From positions 1 to 35,360 of IMG/VR virus record IMGVR_UViG_3300005664_000022: a stretch of DNA of 35,360 nucleotides; one strand, 5' to 3'. The DNA is from a virus. The notes beneath the pieces were generated by a model, which saw nothing but the letters and a program-made list of their open reading frames with translations, was not told where the DNA came from and searched no databases. How positions within the stretch are numbered: position 1 is the first letter of the stretch; every line of letters starts with the position of its first letter. Position numbers and translations under genes: made by a program. Below, one piece after another: positions 1-7,382 of the stretch.

Positions 1-20
1 CCCCCCCCCCCCCCCCCCCC
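1..20. other. Poly-C run at window edge
   Basis: Twenty consecutive C bases open the window and nothing in the following sequence resembles them. At the end of a sequence this is most likely an assembly or sequencing artefact (poly-G/C tail), but a genuine homopolymer at a genome end cannot be excluded. Confidence 0.6.
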
Positions 21-59
21 TTATTTCCCTGATAGCGTTGATGAGTGTATAATAAACAT

Positions 60-926
60 ATGATAAACGAGTATGTATCTAGTTTTGTAGCTGGATTTTC
101 TAAGATTGCCGCACCTCGGTGGATGAAAGAGTTAAAAAAGAACCCGGGCGGTTTTTCTAAGGCGATTGGTAATACCTACGCTACAGGAACCTCTCAGTGG
201 GGACAAACGGCTGAAAGAGTTGCACAATCAGTACATAAAAACCCAGCTCGTGCCAGACAACAGGTAGGAGAGTACGTGTTTGGTATACAACCATCCAGAC
301 CTCATAAAAACATCTCAGTGATGAGAAATAAGGACGTACACTCCCTAAGCCTTCAGAGCCCAGAACGGCGTTCCGCTTATTTTAAAACAAAACATGGATG
401 GTACAAGCAGCTTGCTTCCGTGAAAGAAACAGACCCACAGCACAAGGCACAGATGGATATGAAATCGCACCTGGATGCACTTAGAAAAGACCTTCCTAGC
501 AGTCTTAAAGATAGTGGGGAAAAAGCTAGGCGCTACCTAGAGGGAACTCACGGCAGCAAACCAGGTTTCTCATATAAGATACAACCCGTAGGTTCCAAAA
601 GAGATATAGAAGTTAAGCACCTCACACCTAAAGATAACGCACATCTGTTGGATAAAACACTTAAACGAAGCCCCTCCGCAGCTTCTCACCATATCACACA
701 CAAAGGACTTTTTACATTCCCCGCACACAGCGCAGACAGCCGCTTATTTTTAGGCGGTCTCTCCGAGGAAGAAGCTGCTAAACAAGGAATACATACAATA
801 AAGAGGAAAATACCGGAAAAATATATAACTTATTTACCTCCGAGTACCAGTCCATCAGAACAGAAGGATGCAGAGCTATATGTATCTGAAAAAGGTTGGA
901 AAGCTGGCAAAAAGAAACTTGGGTAG
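60..926 (+). CDS. Basic protein with N-terminal head-targeting-like tag
   Basis: A 288-residue, Lys/Arg/His-rich protein of unknown function. Residues 9-17 read F-V-A-G-F-S-K-I-A, the tag shared with eight other proteins here, so I infer delivery into the phage head and processing after Ala17. The rest is soluble-looking, with many basic residues that would suit DNA contact and a C-terminal part rich in K-x-P and Tyr. ATG at 60 is chosen because it places the tag near the N terminus as in its relatives; a GTG at 45 in the same frame would add five residues. No strong Shine-Dalgarno is seen; a TATAAT at 48-53 could make the message nearly leaderless. It converges on the next gene across a hairpin. 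Confidence 0.75.
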   Translation: MINEYVSSFVAGFSKIAAPRWMKELKKNPGGFSKAIGNTYATGTSQWGQTAERVAQSVHKNPARARQQVGEYVFGIQPSRPHKNISVMRNKDVHSLSLQSPERRSAYFKTKHGWYKQLASVKETDPQHKAQMDMKSHLDALRKDLPSSLKDSGEKARRYLEGTHGSKPGFSYKIQPVGSKRDIEVKHLTPKDNAHLLDKTLKRSPSAASHHITHKGLFTFPAHSADSRLFLGGLSEEEAAKQGIHTIKRKIPEKYITYLPPSTSPSEQKDAELYVSEKGWKAGKKKLG

Positions 927-948
927 AACACCCACCAATAGGTAAAAA

Positions 949-972
949 CAAACCACCTGCTAAGGCGGTTTG
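949..972. terminator. Hairpin between convergent genes
   Basis: CAAACCACC and GGCGGTTTG form a 9-bp stem with one mismatch around a 6-base loop. It sits between the stop codons of two convergent genes, so it may end transcripts from both sides. The T-tracts are short. Confidence 0.5.
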
Positions 973-976
973 CTTA

Positions 977-1807
977 CTACGTTAGTAGATTCTTGTCTCT
1001 TTTTGCGCTTAGTGGGGATGCAAGTTGATCTACTCCTAACCACGCTTTTAGTCCCGGCACCACGCTATCGCTGAAGAGCTGTCCGTTAGTTTCTACAACT
1101 ATGATCAGGTCTTCATTTGTTGTGGGAGCTGCTCTCTTAATCGCTTGCATCAATCCGTACTCTGCTAGAGAGATGGCCTGAAGCTCGTTCCCTATCATGT
1201 GTTCACGCAAGTTTTCTTTTACATCCACCTCTTTAAACTCCTTGTGTTTCCTGACTACCATGTTGAACACGTACTTATTTACTAGAGTTGTGATCTTAGC
1301 GTAATCAGGTTTGAATGGCAGGTTTAAGTCTTTAAGAGCATCAGTGAAGCTTTTACGATAGATTATGGATTCTATTCGTTTTGCAATGTGATTGTTAGAG
1401 TAGCCCTTCTGTTGCATGAACAGTTTAAACTTCTCAACATCTTTCTTAACACCCTTCTCAGGATCTTCTCTACGCTGCTGCTCCTCTTCACCGAGTCCGG
1501 CCAGCCACTGCTTGATTGGCTCGGCTTTTGGGGAGGGAATGGACTGGACTATGCGGAGTAGTACTTCTCTTGTAGCTACTTCAGTCATATAATATTTGCC
1601 GTCAGGTCCAGCCAACTTTTTTCGCGCACACAAACTTTTAAGCACGGGTTCGTTATTTTTTAGTTTAGTCCAGTACTGTTTTGCATGCGCTGTGTCTGTT
1701 AGTGCGGCTATAAAATCGATGACTGAATATAGTACCTCACCACTGGTGAGAGACACCCTGATTGGGTCGTCACCAAACTTTACTATGTCTTGTATTGTTG
1801 ATTTCAT
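977..1807 (-). CDS. Bro-N-like phage regulator / antirepressor
   Basis: A 276-residue protein whose first 100 residues resemble the Bro-N domain of phage antirepressors and DinD-like proteins: a 'V-x-Y-S-V-I-D-F-I-A-A-L-T' strand-helix, then 'A-K-Q-Y-W-T-K-L-K', then a 'G-K-Y-Y-M-T-E-V-A-T' turn. Bro-N domains bind DNA or oppose repressors. The central part (about 110-210) is charged and helical and may oligomerise. The C-terminal third is not recognised. The roughly 235-base non-coding stretch upstream holds repeated sequence motifs that could be its own operators. The family call rests on motif memory, without a search. Confidence 0.65.
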   Translation of the reverse strand: MKSTIQDIVKFGDDPIRVSLTSGEVLYSVIDFIAALTDTAHAKQYWTKLKNNEPVLKSLCARKKLAGPDGKYYMTEVATREVLLRIVQSIPSPKAEPIKQWLAGLGEEEQQRREDPEKGVKKDVEKFKLFMQQKGYSNNHIAKRIESIIYRKSFTDALKDLNLPFKPDYAKITTLVNKYVFNMVVRKHKEFKEVDVKENLREHMIGNELQAISLAEYGLMQAIKRAAPTTNEDLIIVVETNGQLFSDSVVPGLKAWLGVDQLASPLSAKRDKNLLT

Positions 1808-2043
1808 CTCTGTATGGTCCTTTTGTTATTTCTTAGTTTATAAAATCAGTCGTAACCTTGGCACTAGCTGTATGTATCTGACTTTATTGGTAAATACGTC
1901 AGTTGTAACCAATGCATCGAGTCATACTCGCACATACCAACCGTCCGATTTATCTCACCTGTAACCAACTGTCCGATTTTAAGCCCCTTTCAGTTTGGGT
2001 ACGCGCTATGCGTCACCAGGCCCTCCATAGCCTCTATGACACG
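1808..2043 (-). promoter_or_regulatory. Gene-free upstream region with two pairs of direct repeats
   Basis: No convincing gene lies here. CCAACCGTCCGATTT (1937-1951) recurs 28 bases later as CCAACTGTCCGATTT (1965-1979), and CAGTCGTAACC (1847-1857) recurs as CAGTTGTAACC (1900-1910). The second copy of the first pair is itself preceded by GTAACC. Such near-identical repeats between a regulator start and the next gene suggest operator sites. An A/T-rich TTTATAAA lies just upstream of the regulator and may be a -10 region on the minus strand. Confidence 0.4.
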
Positions 2044-3012
2044 TTATGTATACCGCCGCTCATGCTCCTTAACCCAGATCAGCTTCACCTGTGCTCGTGC
2101 TTCGCCACATGGCTGCCATCTAGGATGAGACCTGACCCTGGTGCCATCGACGTGGTACATCCTCGTGATATCGTGGAAGTGCTGGTTGATGAGGTAGACA
2201 GGGATAGTGCATAGGTTGGTTGAGCCGGTGGCCCTGAGCTCAGTTACTTTGCGTTTAGGCAAAGCTTCTTCTGGCAGTGTTTTGTCTAAGATAGCATCTG
2301 CACTGTGTATGTAGATCACAGCGTTTAAAGCAGTTCTAAAAACACGCGCCCGCATAGCCTTCGTAGTATCTCCGAACGTAGAGGAGACATAGTTCTTACC
2401 ATCAAACTTCATGTCTCTATTCACGACACAATGCTCATCGATTAGTTCATCTAAGTTCTTGTTCTCGAGTAAGATAAACAGATCCACGATCATCCCGTTG
2501 TTCGCGGCATCGGTGTAGCAGATCCATACCGCAGTACCTTCTTGCTCAGGGGTGTTCATGTAGATAGGCATGTCTTTTGCTTTGCAGATTCTGATGTAAG
2601 CGCCACCCACAGCAAATTCCTCATCTTCGATAGCGTCTTCTCCAAATGCTATATAGGCGAAGAAGTTTTCAGGTAACACGTTCATCGGTATCTTAAGATC
2701 AACTACGGACAGTGTCTTGGCGAAGTCTTTACCAACGTAATATGTTTTGAAGTTCCCGCGGCGCCAGTCCTGCATATTCGCAAGATACCGTATCAGCATC
2801 GGGTCACCACTTTTGTTCATCTTGTCCGTTGTACCACTACCAAATAGCGTATCGTACAGACCACTCTTGACTATGAAGCCGTCTTTCTTAACCTCCATGG
2901 ACTTGTTATCAAACCTGACCTCATCGTACATAATCTTGTTATTTCTGATGAGTTCTGCAGGCCCGCGCTTAAGCATTACAATCTCTGGGTGTAGCACTCT
3001 CTTTAATTTCAT
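2044..3012 (-). CDS. Unknown conserved-looking phage protein
   Basis: A 322-residue soluble protein that I cannot assign. It has a mixed alpha/beta look, no membrane segment and no clear catalytic motif. The C-terminal tail 'R-S-H-P-R-W-Q-P-C-G-E-A-R' followed by a short beta segment resembles a tail seen in various phage hypothetical proteins ('HxRxQPxG'), but this gives no function. ATG at 3012 follows an AAGGAG box. It lies 47 bases downstream of the 139-residue gene, probably in the same transcript. Confidence 0.8.
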   Translation of the reverse strand: MKLKRVLHPEIVMLKRGPAELIRNNKIMYDEVRFDNKSMEVKKDGFIVKSGLYDTLFGSGTTDKMNKSGDPMLIRYLANMQDWRRGNFKTYYVGKDFAKTLSVVDLKIPMNVLPENFFAYIAFGEDAIEDEEFAVGGAYIRICKAKDMPIYMNTPEQEGTAVWICYTDAANNGMIVDLFILLENKNLDELIDEHCVVNRDMKFDGKNYVSSTFGDTTKAMRARVFRTALNAVIYIHSADAILDKTLPEEALPKRKVTELRATGSTNLCTIPVYLINQHFHDITRMYHVDGTRVRSHPRWQPCGEARAQVKLIWVKEHERRYT

Positions 3013-3029
3013 AAAAACTCCTTAGGGGA

Positions 3030-3047
3030 TGGGCCTTCCATGGCCCA
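3030..3047 (-). terminator. Short intergenic hairpin
   Basis: TGGGCC and GGCCCA pair around a 6-base loop between the stop at 3060 and the start at 3012. There is no T-tract after it on the minus strand, so it may attenuate or protect RNA ends rather than terminate. Confidence 0.3.
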
Positions 3048-3059
3048 ACATTTGTTAAT

Positions 3060-3479
3060 TTAGTTCTGATCAGAGGGCATGTTGAGTGAAGGCACACACC
3101 TAGCAGTTAGTTGCTTAAGCATCTGTGTGAACCCAAGAATCTCTATGCCGTTTCTACTGTCGAAGTAGAGGGTAGACAGAGGAACTTCTAAAGCTCTTGA
3201 TAGTCTTATCGAAGCTCTGATCCCTATGTATGCTCTGTAGGTATCGTTTGGCACATCACACATATTGTCTTCTCTGTGTGGTCTTAGAACAATCTGTCTC
3301 CCACAATAAGTAACCAGAACGTGAACATTGTTTCCTTGCTTCCATTCAGCGTAGCCCAATGTTGGAATAAGGACTTCTAGCTGTTGCACCAGAGGTAGCA
3401 ATAGCTTTGCATGGTGGTTTATATTATCAAACGTGCCTTTGACACCTGATGACGTGGATCTTAGTAATGTGGTCTTCAT
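3060..3479 (-). CDS. Unknown 139-residue protein
   Basis: Function unknown. The protein is mixed alpha/beta with a basic N terminus (M-K-T-T-L-L-R-S-T-S-S) and a central 'G-R-Q-I-V-L-R-P-H-R-E-D' strand segment. It has no membrane helix or recognised motif. The start at 3479 is preceded by AAAAAGGAG. It is the first gene after the promoter-like element at 3563-3591 and a leader with two hairpins, so it probably opens a three-gene minus-strand unit ending with the Bro-N regulator. Confidence 0.75.
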   Translation of the reverse strand: MKTTLLRSTSSGVKGTFDNINHHAKLLLPLVQQLEVLIPTLGYAEWKQGNNVHVLVTYCGRQIVLRPHREDNMCDVPNDTYRAYIGIRASIRLSRALEVPLSTLYFDSRNGIEILGFTQMLKQLTARCVPSLNMPSDQN

Positions 3480-3504
3480 AGACTTGCTCCTTTTTATAGC
3501 GAGT

Positions 3505-3557
3505 TAAGCAGTCCTTTTTACGGCAACTGCTGATTTAAGAGGTGTAAAACACCTCTA
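3505..3557 (-). promoter_or_regulatory. Structured 5' leader with two hairpins
   Basis: On the minus strand, directly after the promoter-like element, AGAGGTGT and ACACCTCT form an 8-bp stem with a three-base loop. A second stem AGCAGT/ACTGCT follows before the ribosome site of the 139-residue gene. The first hairpin would be close to the 5' end of the RNA, where it could protect it from decay. Confidence 0.45.
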
Positions 3558-3562
3558 CTATA

Positions 3563-3591
3563 CTTATACCTGTTTTCTGGCCTAATTTGCC
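3563..3591 (-). promoter_or_regulatory. Early promoter-like element, copy 1
   Basis: Reading the minus strand, GGCAAAT begins the element and GGTATAAG ends it, with exactly 21 bases from the first G of the first box to the second box. This spacing is shared by all five copies in the window. It is sigma70-like (TGGCAA-type -35, TATAAG -10). It would drive the 3060-3479 gene and those downstream. Confidence 0.55.
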
Positions 3592-3613
3592 TCTCTGTAG
3601 TATCCTTTTTGGC

Positions 3614-4345
3614 ATGACATTTATGAGCGGTTTTACTAAGGTAGCTGATGCAGAGACTGAGGAATATAAGAAGGCTCGCCCCATACAAGATAAGCTAAGC
3701 TGTATGTTCAGTGTTAGGGAAGCAGCCGAGATCGGTCACCCTGTTAAAGTGGGTGATAAGATTGCTTACACATCACTATGCGGGTGGAAAGAGGGGGCTT
3801 GGGGTAGCCACACCAAGGGCTGTTCTGCCGACGAACCGGCGCAAGACCTGAGACGAGAGCTTGATAAGAAGCTAGCTGTAGAGCGAAGGAAACTGCCTAA
3901 AAGCGAGCGCTACCTTGGTTGGAGAGAGAGCGAAGCAGAGCTTGATAGAGTTCACCCACTTCCACATGACCATAGCGGCAAAGACTGGAATAAAGAGTCG
4001 GTTAAGATTGGTGATCTCGGGACTGTCGTGAAAGTGGACGCAGACAAAGACCGTTACGACGTCACCTGGGATAAGCACCCCGATTGTGTTTGGCAGAATT
4101 ACTCTGGGAAAGATTTAAAGATTCCTGCGCTAGGTTACCGCGCCTCACTTAAGTACTGGACCAAAAATCCGGGCAGCAGAGAGGCCTTATTAAATAAGGT
4201 CAAAGCTCTCGCTGGCGATGACTTCACCGTGACAGAGACTAAGAGCAAGTTCTGGCCTACCACTGCTAGGAACTTAGTTTTTAGAACTGGCGACCCTGCC
4301 ACAGCTAAAAAAATAAACGCTGCTAGGTACGATATTGAGAGCTAG
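3614..4345 (+). CDS. Tagged protein with SH3/KOW-like segment
   Basis: A 243-residue protein of unknown function with F-M-S-G-F-T-K-V-A at residues 3-11, the shared tag. About residues 125-165 ('G-D-L-G-T-V-V-K-V-D' through 'Y-D-V-T-W-D') look like a KOW/SH3-type small barrel, and an earlier 'V-K-V-G-D-K-I-A-Y' may be a second strand set. ATG at 3614 or 3623 both keep the tag; an upstream ATG at 3587 adds nine residues that would push the tag inward, so I reject it. No good ribosome site is seen. It is an isolated plus-strand gene between minus-strand blocks, which suggests an independent cargo gene. Signal placement is seen; head delivery is inferred. Confidence 0.75.
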   Translation: MTFMSGFTKVADAETEEYKKARPIQDKLSCMFSVREAAEIGHPVKVGDKIAYTSLCGWKEGAWGSHTKGCSADEPAQDLRRELDKKLAVERRKLPKSERYLGWRESEAELDRVHPLPHDHSGKDWNKESVKIGDLGTVVKVDADKDRYDVTWDKHPDCVWQNYSGKDLKIPALGYRASLKYWTKNPGSREALLNKVKALAGDDFTVTETKSKFWPTTARNLVFRTGDPATAKKINAARYDIES

Positions 4346-4373
4346 CACGCACATAATTTCCGTGTGTGCTAGC
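4341..4373. terminator. Bidirectional hairpin between convergent genes
   Basis: GCTAGCACGCAC and GTGTGTGCTAGC form a 12-bp stem with one G-U pair and a 9-base loop. It lies across the stop of the plus-strand gene and just before the end of the minus-strand gene, suiting a two-way transcription end. Confidence 0.6.
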
Positions 4374-4376
4374 TGC

Positions 4377-4637
4377 TTAATCAATATAAATTTTACTACC
4401 GTCACCAAGCTCCGCGTACAGAACCGTGTACCTAGTATTCCCACACATAGGATTGTATGTGGTATCCTCGTCCCCAGCTCTCTGGAACTCCCACTCTCTG
4501 TTGCAATCACAGCCGTAGTTTCCTTCGGTCCACCAGTAGTGCGAGTGCTCACCCCAGGTAATCCCTTTCTGATCCCCTATGCGGATCTCACCAGTCTCAT
4601 TGTTTTTAATAGCGACTTTATAGTTTTGTTCTATCAT
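4377..4637 (-). CDS. Small unknown protein rich in Trp, Cys and acidic residues
   Basis: An 86-residue acidic protein with 'W-G-E-H-S-H-Y-W-W-T-E-G-N-Y-G-C-D-C-N-R-E' near the middle and a further Cys at 'P-M-C-G-N'. Three Cys plus His could bind a metal, but no named family fits. It begins a few bases after the stop of the 35-residue gene upstream, without an obvious ribosome site of its own, so coupled translation is likely. Confidence 0.65.
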   Translation of the reverse strand: MIEQNYKVAIKNNETGEIRIGDQKGITWGEHSHYWWTEGNYGCDCNREWEFQRAGDEDTTYNPMCGNTRYTVLYAELGDGSKIYID

Positions 4638-4640
4638 GAG

Positions 4641-4748
4641 TCAGTACAGAAGGGGGATCTCTGTCTCCTCAATTATTACTTCAATATACAAATCAGCTTG
4701 CCTATCTAACAGTGCCCAAAGATCTTTCACCAATTCTGAATAGAGCAT
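4641..4748 (-). CDS. 35-residue acidic small protein
   Basis: An open frame of 35 codons starting MLYSELVKDLWALL and ending EETEIPLLY, preceded by a good GAGGAG ribosome site 8 bases upstream. It is the first frame after promoter copy 2 and ends four bases before the start of the 86-residue gene. It is predicted to be one amphipathic, acidic helix. Function unknown; it could be a small host-takeover protein or just a coupling leader peptide. Confidence 0.55.
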   Translation of the reverse strand: MLYSELVKDLWALLDRQADLYIEVIIEETEIPLLY

Positions 4749-4769
4749 ATAAATTTCTCCTCTAAAGAT

Positions 4770-4798
4770 CTTATACCCGAAAAGAGTCCTATTTAGCC
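4770..4798 (-). promoter_or_regulatory. Early promoter-like element, copy 2
   Basis: On the minus strand, GGCTAAAT and GGTATAAG have the same 21-base offset as the other copies, with TTTTCGG just before the second box. It overlaps the last codons of the methyltransferase gene. The leader is short: TATAAGATCTTTAGAGGAG runs straight into the ribosome site of the 35-residue gene. Confidence 0.6.
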
Positions 4799-5319
4799 TG
4801 TATGAAAAACACCTTAGTCACATCACAACTATGGATGAGCGCGGTATTACCGAAACGTCCTAGCTCTTCAGGCGTCCATGTCGAGACATGGTCTTCGAAC
4901 GGGTTGTCTCTAACACCCTTTTGCGGGCAGTTTGAGTAAGAAATAATTGCTGTCTTAGTGTGCTTGAAAATCTCTTCTAAAAGCTGGTTTGCCTCATCTT
5001 TGTACAGATGCTCGAGTACTTCTAGGAAGGTGACCATATCGTACTGGCCTAAGTTTGGTAGCACGTCCTGAGCAAGGCCGATGTGGATGCGGTCGTAATT
5101 AGCCCAGCATGGGGAGCGGTATTTCTCATGCACTTCGATGCCTTCTATAACAGTCTTCCACTCCGGCTGGTAAAATCTCCAACTCCACACGTCTGTGTAC
5201 TCTCTTGTGAGTGTTCCCCACTTCCCAAATCCCACGCCTATGTCCAGCACGCGCTTGGGCTGAACCTCTAAGATCTTTGTAGCAACAGGACTGATAAGAG
5301 CTGGGTGTGATGTAGGCAT
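4789..5319 (-). CDS. Class I SAM-dependent methyltransferase
   Basis: A 176-residue protein with a Rossmann methyltransferase signature: 'V-L-D-I-G-V-G-F-G-K-W-G' (motif I, residues about 20-31) binds S-adenosylmethionine, 'G-I-E-V' supplies the acidic ribose-binding position, and 'Y-D-M-V-T-F-L-E-V-L-E-H-L' is motif IV. The fold is short, with no obvious target-recognition domain, and no DNA methylase motif (D/N-P-P-Y/F) is seen. Small-molecule, sugar or protein methylation is therefore as likely as nucleic-acid methylation. A glycosyltransferase and another Rossmann protein are encoded in the same block, so surface-sugar modification is a possible theme. Confidence 0.8.
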   Translation of the reverse strand: MPTSHPALISPVATKILEVQPKRVLDIGVGFGKWGTLTREYTDVWSWRFYQPEWKTVIEGIEVHEKYRSPCWANYDRIHIGLAQDVLPNLGQYDMVTFLEVLEHLYKDEANQLLEEIFKHTKTAIISYSNCPQKGVRDNPFEDHVSTWTPEELGRFGNTALIHSCDVTKVFFIQAK

Positions 5320-5344
5320 TGGCTGACGCTACCTCAGCCCAGAA

Positions 5345-5593
5345 CTACTTGGAAAGAAATTTTTTGATTGCAGCTACAAGCCCCGGTCTAGGCTTTGGGT
5401 GCTCCCCATGTAGGGCTTTTAAGTGTTTACCCATGGACCGGCCTGTGGCACGAGCCAGCGCGTATTCGTCAGCCAGGTCTCTTGCGACCCTCTCAGCTTT
5501 ATGGGTACCGCCTAGTCTGCCACTGCTAAGTGCGGCTTGGATGATGCGGTGTCGACTTAGTGCGGCAAGTTTACTGAAGCCTTTTGTGAACAT
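5345..5593 (-). CDS. Small basic protein with head-targeting-like tag
   Basis: An 82-residue basic protein beginning M-F-T-K-G-F-S-K-L-A, the shared tag at residues 2-10. If cleaved after Ala10, a basic helical protein of 72 residues remains, ending in P-K-P-R-P-G-L-V-A-A-I-K-K-F-L-S-K. The charge suits DNA binding or membrane contact. It is the only clear tagged gene inside the minus-strand early-type block, so its product is either made early and stored or expressed from its own promoter. An A/T-rich GATAAAAT lies just upstream of the start. Confidence 0.75.
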   Translation of the reverse strand: MFTKGFSKLAALSRHRIIQAALSSGRLGGTHKAERVARDLADEYALARATGRSMGKHLKALHGEHPKPRPGLVAAIKKFLSK

Positions 5594-5620
5594 AGTTAAA
5601 TTTTATCTTGTTAAAGATTG

Positions 5621-5653
5621 GTAGTCACGCAGATTATAAGTCTGCGTGACTAC
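5621..5653. repeat. 13-bp perfect inverted repeat
   Basis: GTAGTCACGCAGA and TCTGCGTGACTAC form a perfect 13-bp stem around a 7-base loop whose minus strand holds TATAA. It lies between the stop of the 70-residue gene and the start of the tagged 82-residue gene. There is no T-tract on the minus strand, so it may be a terminator variant or a binding site for a dimeric regulator. Confidence 0.6.
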
Positions 5654-5662
5654 AACTACTTC

Positions 5663-5875
5663 CTATGGTTTATCCATAGACTTCATAAGCCGCTCTAGTA
5701 CAGCCCTCCTATGCTCTAGATCAGTAACTTTTCTAGTTTCTTTTTCTACGAGGTCTTGTAAGGATTTTATATGCTCATCTTTCATTTTTACGGCAGCGCT
5801 GTGCCGATTGTACCAGTAAAAGCCTATAAGAGCCCCAACCGCAAAAATCAGCAGGTACGTGATTAATAAATTCAT
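5663..5875 (-). CDS. Small membrane-anchored coiled-coil protein
   Basis: Seventy residues: one N-terminal membrane helix (about 2-22, LLITYLLIFAVGALIGFYWY), then a charged helix rich in K/E/D with coiled-coil character to the C terminus. This topology fits an inner-membrane spanin (i-spanin) or another small phage membrane protein. No partner outer-membrane spanin or endolysin is recognised next to it, so the lysis role is only a possibility. It has a weak AGAGAG ribosome site. Confidence 0.6.
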   Translation of the reverse strand: MNLLITYLLIFAVGALIGFYWYNRHSAAVKMKDEHIKSLQDLVEKETRKVTDLEHRRAVLERLMKSMDKP

Positions 5876-5889
5876 AGTTAACTCTCTTT

Positions 5890-6234
5890 CTATTTTACAA
5901 GATGTTTACAGTCGTGAGCCAGCATCCTCACACGCTCGCGTGTGATGACTTCTGGGGTAGCTTTAACGGCCATCTCTAAAACGCTCATGGTATTCTCTAT
6001 CATTTCTCTGCATGTTTCTTCCGACAAATTAATGGTCTGTTGTTTAGAGACCTCTTCAGCAATCAGTGCCTCGACTATATTCGAGGCAGCTAACCCTACA
6101 AGAACACCACCCACCTTACAGGTGAACATATTGATATCAAGACTAGGATCCGCTTTAATCTGAGCAACCGCCAATGCGACCACAACCTGCTTGATAGCTT
6201 CTGCGATTTCTTTTGTTGTTTTTATATTAGACAT
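5890..6234 (-). CDS. Unknown small helical protein
   Basis: A 114-residue, mostly helical protein starting MSNIKTTKEIAEAIKQ. ATG at 6234 follows AAAGGAG at good spacing; an upstream ATG at 6264 lies inside a terminator hairpin and is rejected. A moderately hydrophobic stretch ('V-G-G-V-L-V-G-L-A-A-S-N-I-V') is probably a buried helix rather than a membrane segment. No family is recognised. Confidence 0.75.
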   Translation of the reverse strand: MSNIKTTKEIAEAIKQVVVALAVAQIKADPSLDINMFTCKVGGVLVGLAASNIVEALIAEEVSKQQTINLSEETCREMIENTMSVLEMAVKATPEVITRERVRMLAHDCKHLVK

Positions 6235-6245
6235 AACTACTCCTT

Positions 6246-6283
6246 TAAAAAGGCAGCCGCACACATTTCTGTATACGGCTGCC
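6246..6283 (-). terminator. Strong intrinsic terminator
   Basis: On the minus strand, GGCAGCCGTATACA and TGTGTGCGGCTGCC form a 14-bp stem (with two G-U pairs) closed by a GAAA tetraloop and followed by TTTTT. It ends the collagen-like gene transcript, just ahead of the ribosome site of the next gene. Confidence 0.8.
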
Positions 6284-6297
6284 CATGATTTAGTACC

Positions 6298-7128
6298 TTA
6301 GTTATTCACTGACTCGAACGTTACAGGATGGTATATTCTCACCGGTACACTTGGTGGGAATCTATTAGCCTGTGTGATTGCCTGTGCGCCGGTTAACACG
6401 GTAGAGCTGTTGTTAGTACATGCTCTATTCGTGTCTTCCTTAGACAAGTAAGTCACTGACTGTGTTCTGAAGCCTGTGTTAATCTTCAACGCATTACCCG
6501 TGGTGCTTGAGTTGTTAAACTTCCACATCACAATAGCTTTGCCATGAAGATTAGCCTGAACGTATCCCTGGCCTGTGCAGTTAGCACCGGCAAAGTACAC
6601 ATCTACAGTGCTCGGTAAAAACCCGTTAAGGTCATACCATGCAACAGCGTCATCAGTTTGGTCGTAGACAAACAGGTTAGCGCTGATACCGCCACCAGTG
6701 GTTGAGATCAAACGATCACCAACCACGGTGTTATCAGCGTCCTTAACCTTGAACCATCTGCCATCAGCACCTGCTGCTCCTGCTGTTCCTGCAACACCTT
6801 GAGCACCCTGAGCACCGGCTGCACCAGCAGCTCCTGTGGCACCGGCAGAACCGGTTGCTCCTGTAGGGCCTGTTGCTCCGGTTGCGCCTACAGCACCAGT
6901 AGAGCCTGCGGCACCACTGATTGAAGCAGACGTTCCATCCGTACAAGTGATCGTAGCTGTGTTACCGCTTTGTGACACAGAACAACTACCTGAGACAGAT
7001 GTAGACGCTTGCGCTGCTTGATTGCCGGTACTGAGGGGGCTATCAGCATTCATGCTTGATACCGCACCCTCGCAACCAGCGGTTATAAGACTCATTGAAA
7101 CTACCAACATCATTTTTACATTTCTCAT
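6298..7128 (-). CDS. Collagen-like lipoprotein
   Basis: A 276-residue protein with a lipoprotein signal peptide: a basic start, a hydrophobic core, then L-I-T-A-G-C with Cys19 as the lipidation site. A short beta region with two Cys (about 45-70) precedes 17 or so uninterrupted G-x-y triplets rich in GAT/GAA (about 72-123), which should form a collagen-type triple helix. The C-terminal ~150 residues are a beta-rich globular domain with Cys pairs. A lipobox means it is made for the host envelope rather than the virion, unless it is kept uncleaved. It may coat or alter the infected cell surface (for example superinfection block), or be acquired from a host. It is followed by a strong terminator, so it forms its own transcript end. 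Confidence 0.85.
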   Translation of the reverse strand: MRNVKMMLVVSMSLITAGCEGAVSSMNADSPLSTGNQAAQASTSVSGSCSVSQSGNTATITCTDGTSASISGAAGSTGAVGATGATGPTGATGSAGATGAAGAAGAQGAQGVAGTAGAAGADGRWFKVKDADNTVVGDRLISTTGGGISANLFVYDQTDDAVAWYDLNGFLPSTVDVYFAGANCTGQGYVQANLHGKAIVMWKFNNSSTTGNALKINTGFRTQSVTYLSKEDTNRACTNNSSTVLTGAQAITQANRFPPSVPVRIYHPVTFESVNN

Positions 7129-7151
7129 ACGTACTCCTTTGTTATTGTTTA

Positions 7152-7382
7152 TTACTCTGACTCAGCTTCAACACTGCCTTCTTTTACAACCAGAAGTAGT
7201 CCCCATCTTTTTAGGAACTCTCTTGAGTTGTTTTTCACAAATGATTCTTTAAGTGCTGTGACCAATGCTTCAGCTGTCTCTAACTTAGATACACTGCGGC
7301 TTTGCTCGGCAGCCTTCATGAGCTCTGCTTCGAACTCATGTAAGCCATCTATAAGCATCATCGCTTCTTTTACTTCTTTCAT
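7152..7382 (-). CDS. Unknown small acidic helical protein
   Basis: A 76-residue protein, predicted to be helical throughout (M-K-E-V-K-E-A-M-M-L-I-D-G ...), of unknown function. It starts inside the end of the preceding 131-residue gene (47-base overlap) with GAGGTG just before the ATG, which indicates coupled expression. Confidence 0.65.
   Translation of the reverse strand: MKEVKEAMMLIDGLHEFEAELMKAAEQSRSVSKLETAEALVTALKESFVKNNSREFLKRWGLLLVVKEGSVEAESE

Noticed and set aside
1596-2214. Two plus-strand open frames over the regulator start and repeat region
   Set aside because: They overlap clear minus-strand genes in other frames, lack ribosome sites and have Cys/Ser/His-rich random-looking sequence.
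5663-5875. Firm call as an i-spanin lysis gene
   Set aside because: Topology fits, but no outer-membrane partner, holin or endolysin was recognised nearby, so only the topology is reported.
6764-7021. Additional frames across the collagen repeats
   Set aside because: Low-complexity shadows of the repetitive G-x-y coding sequence.
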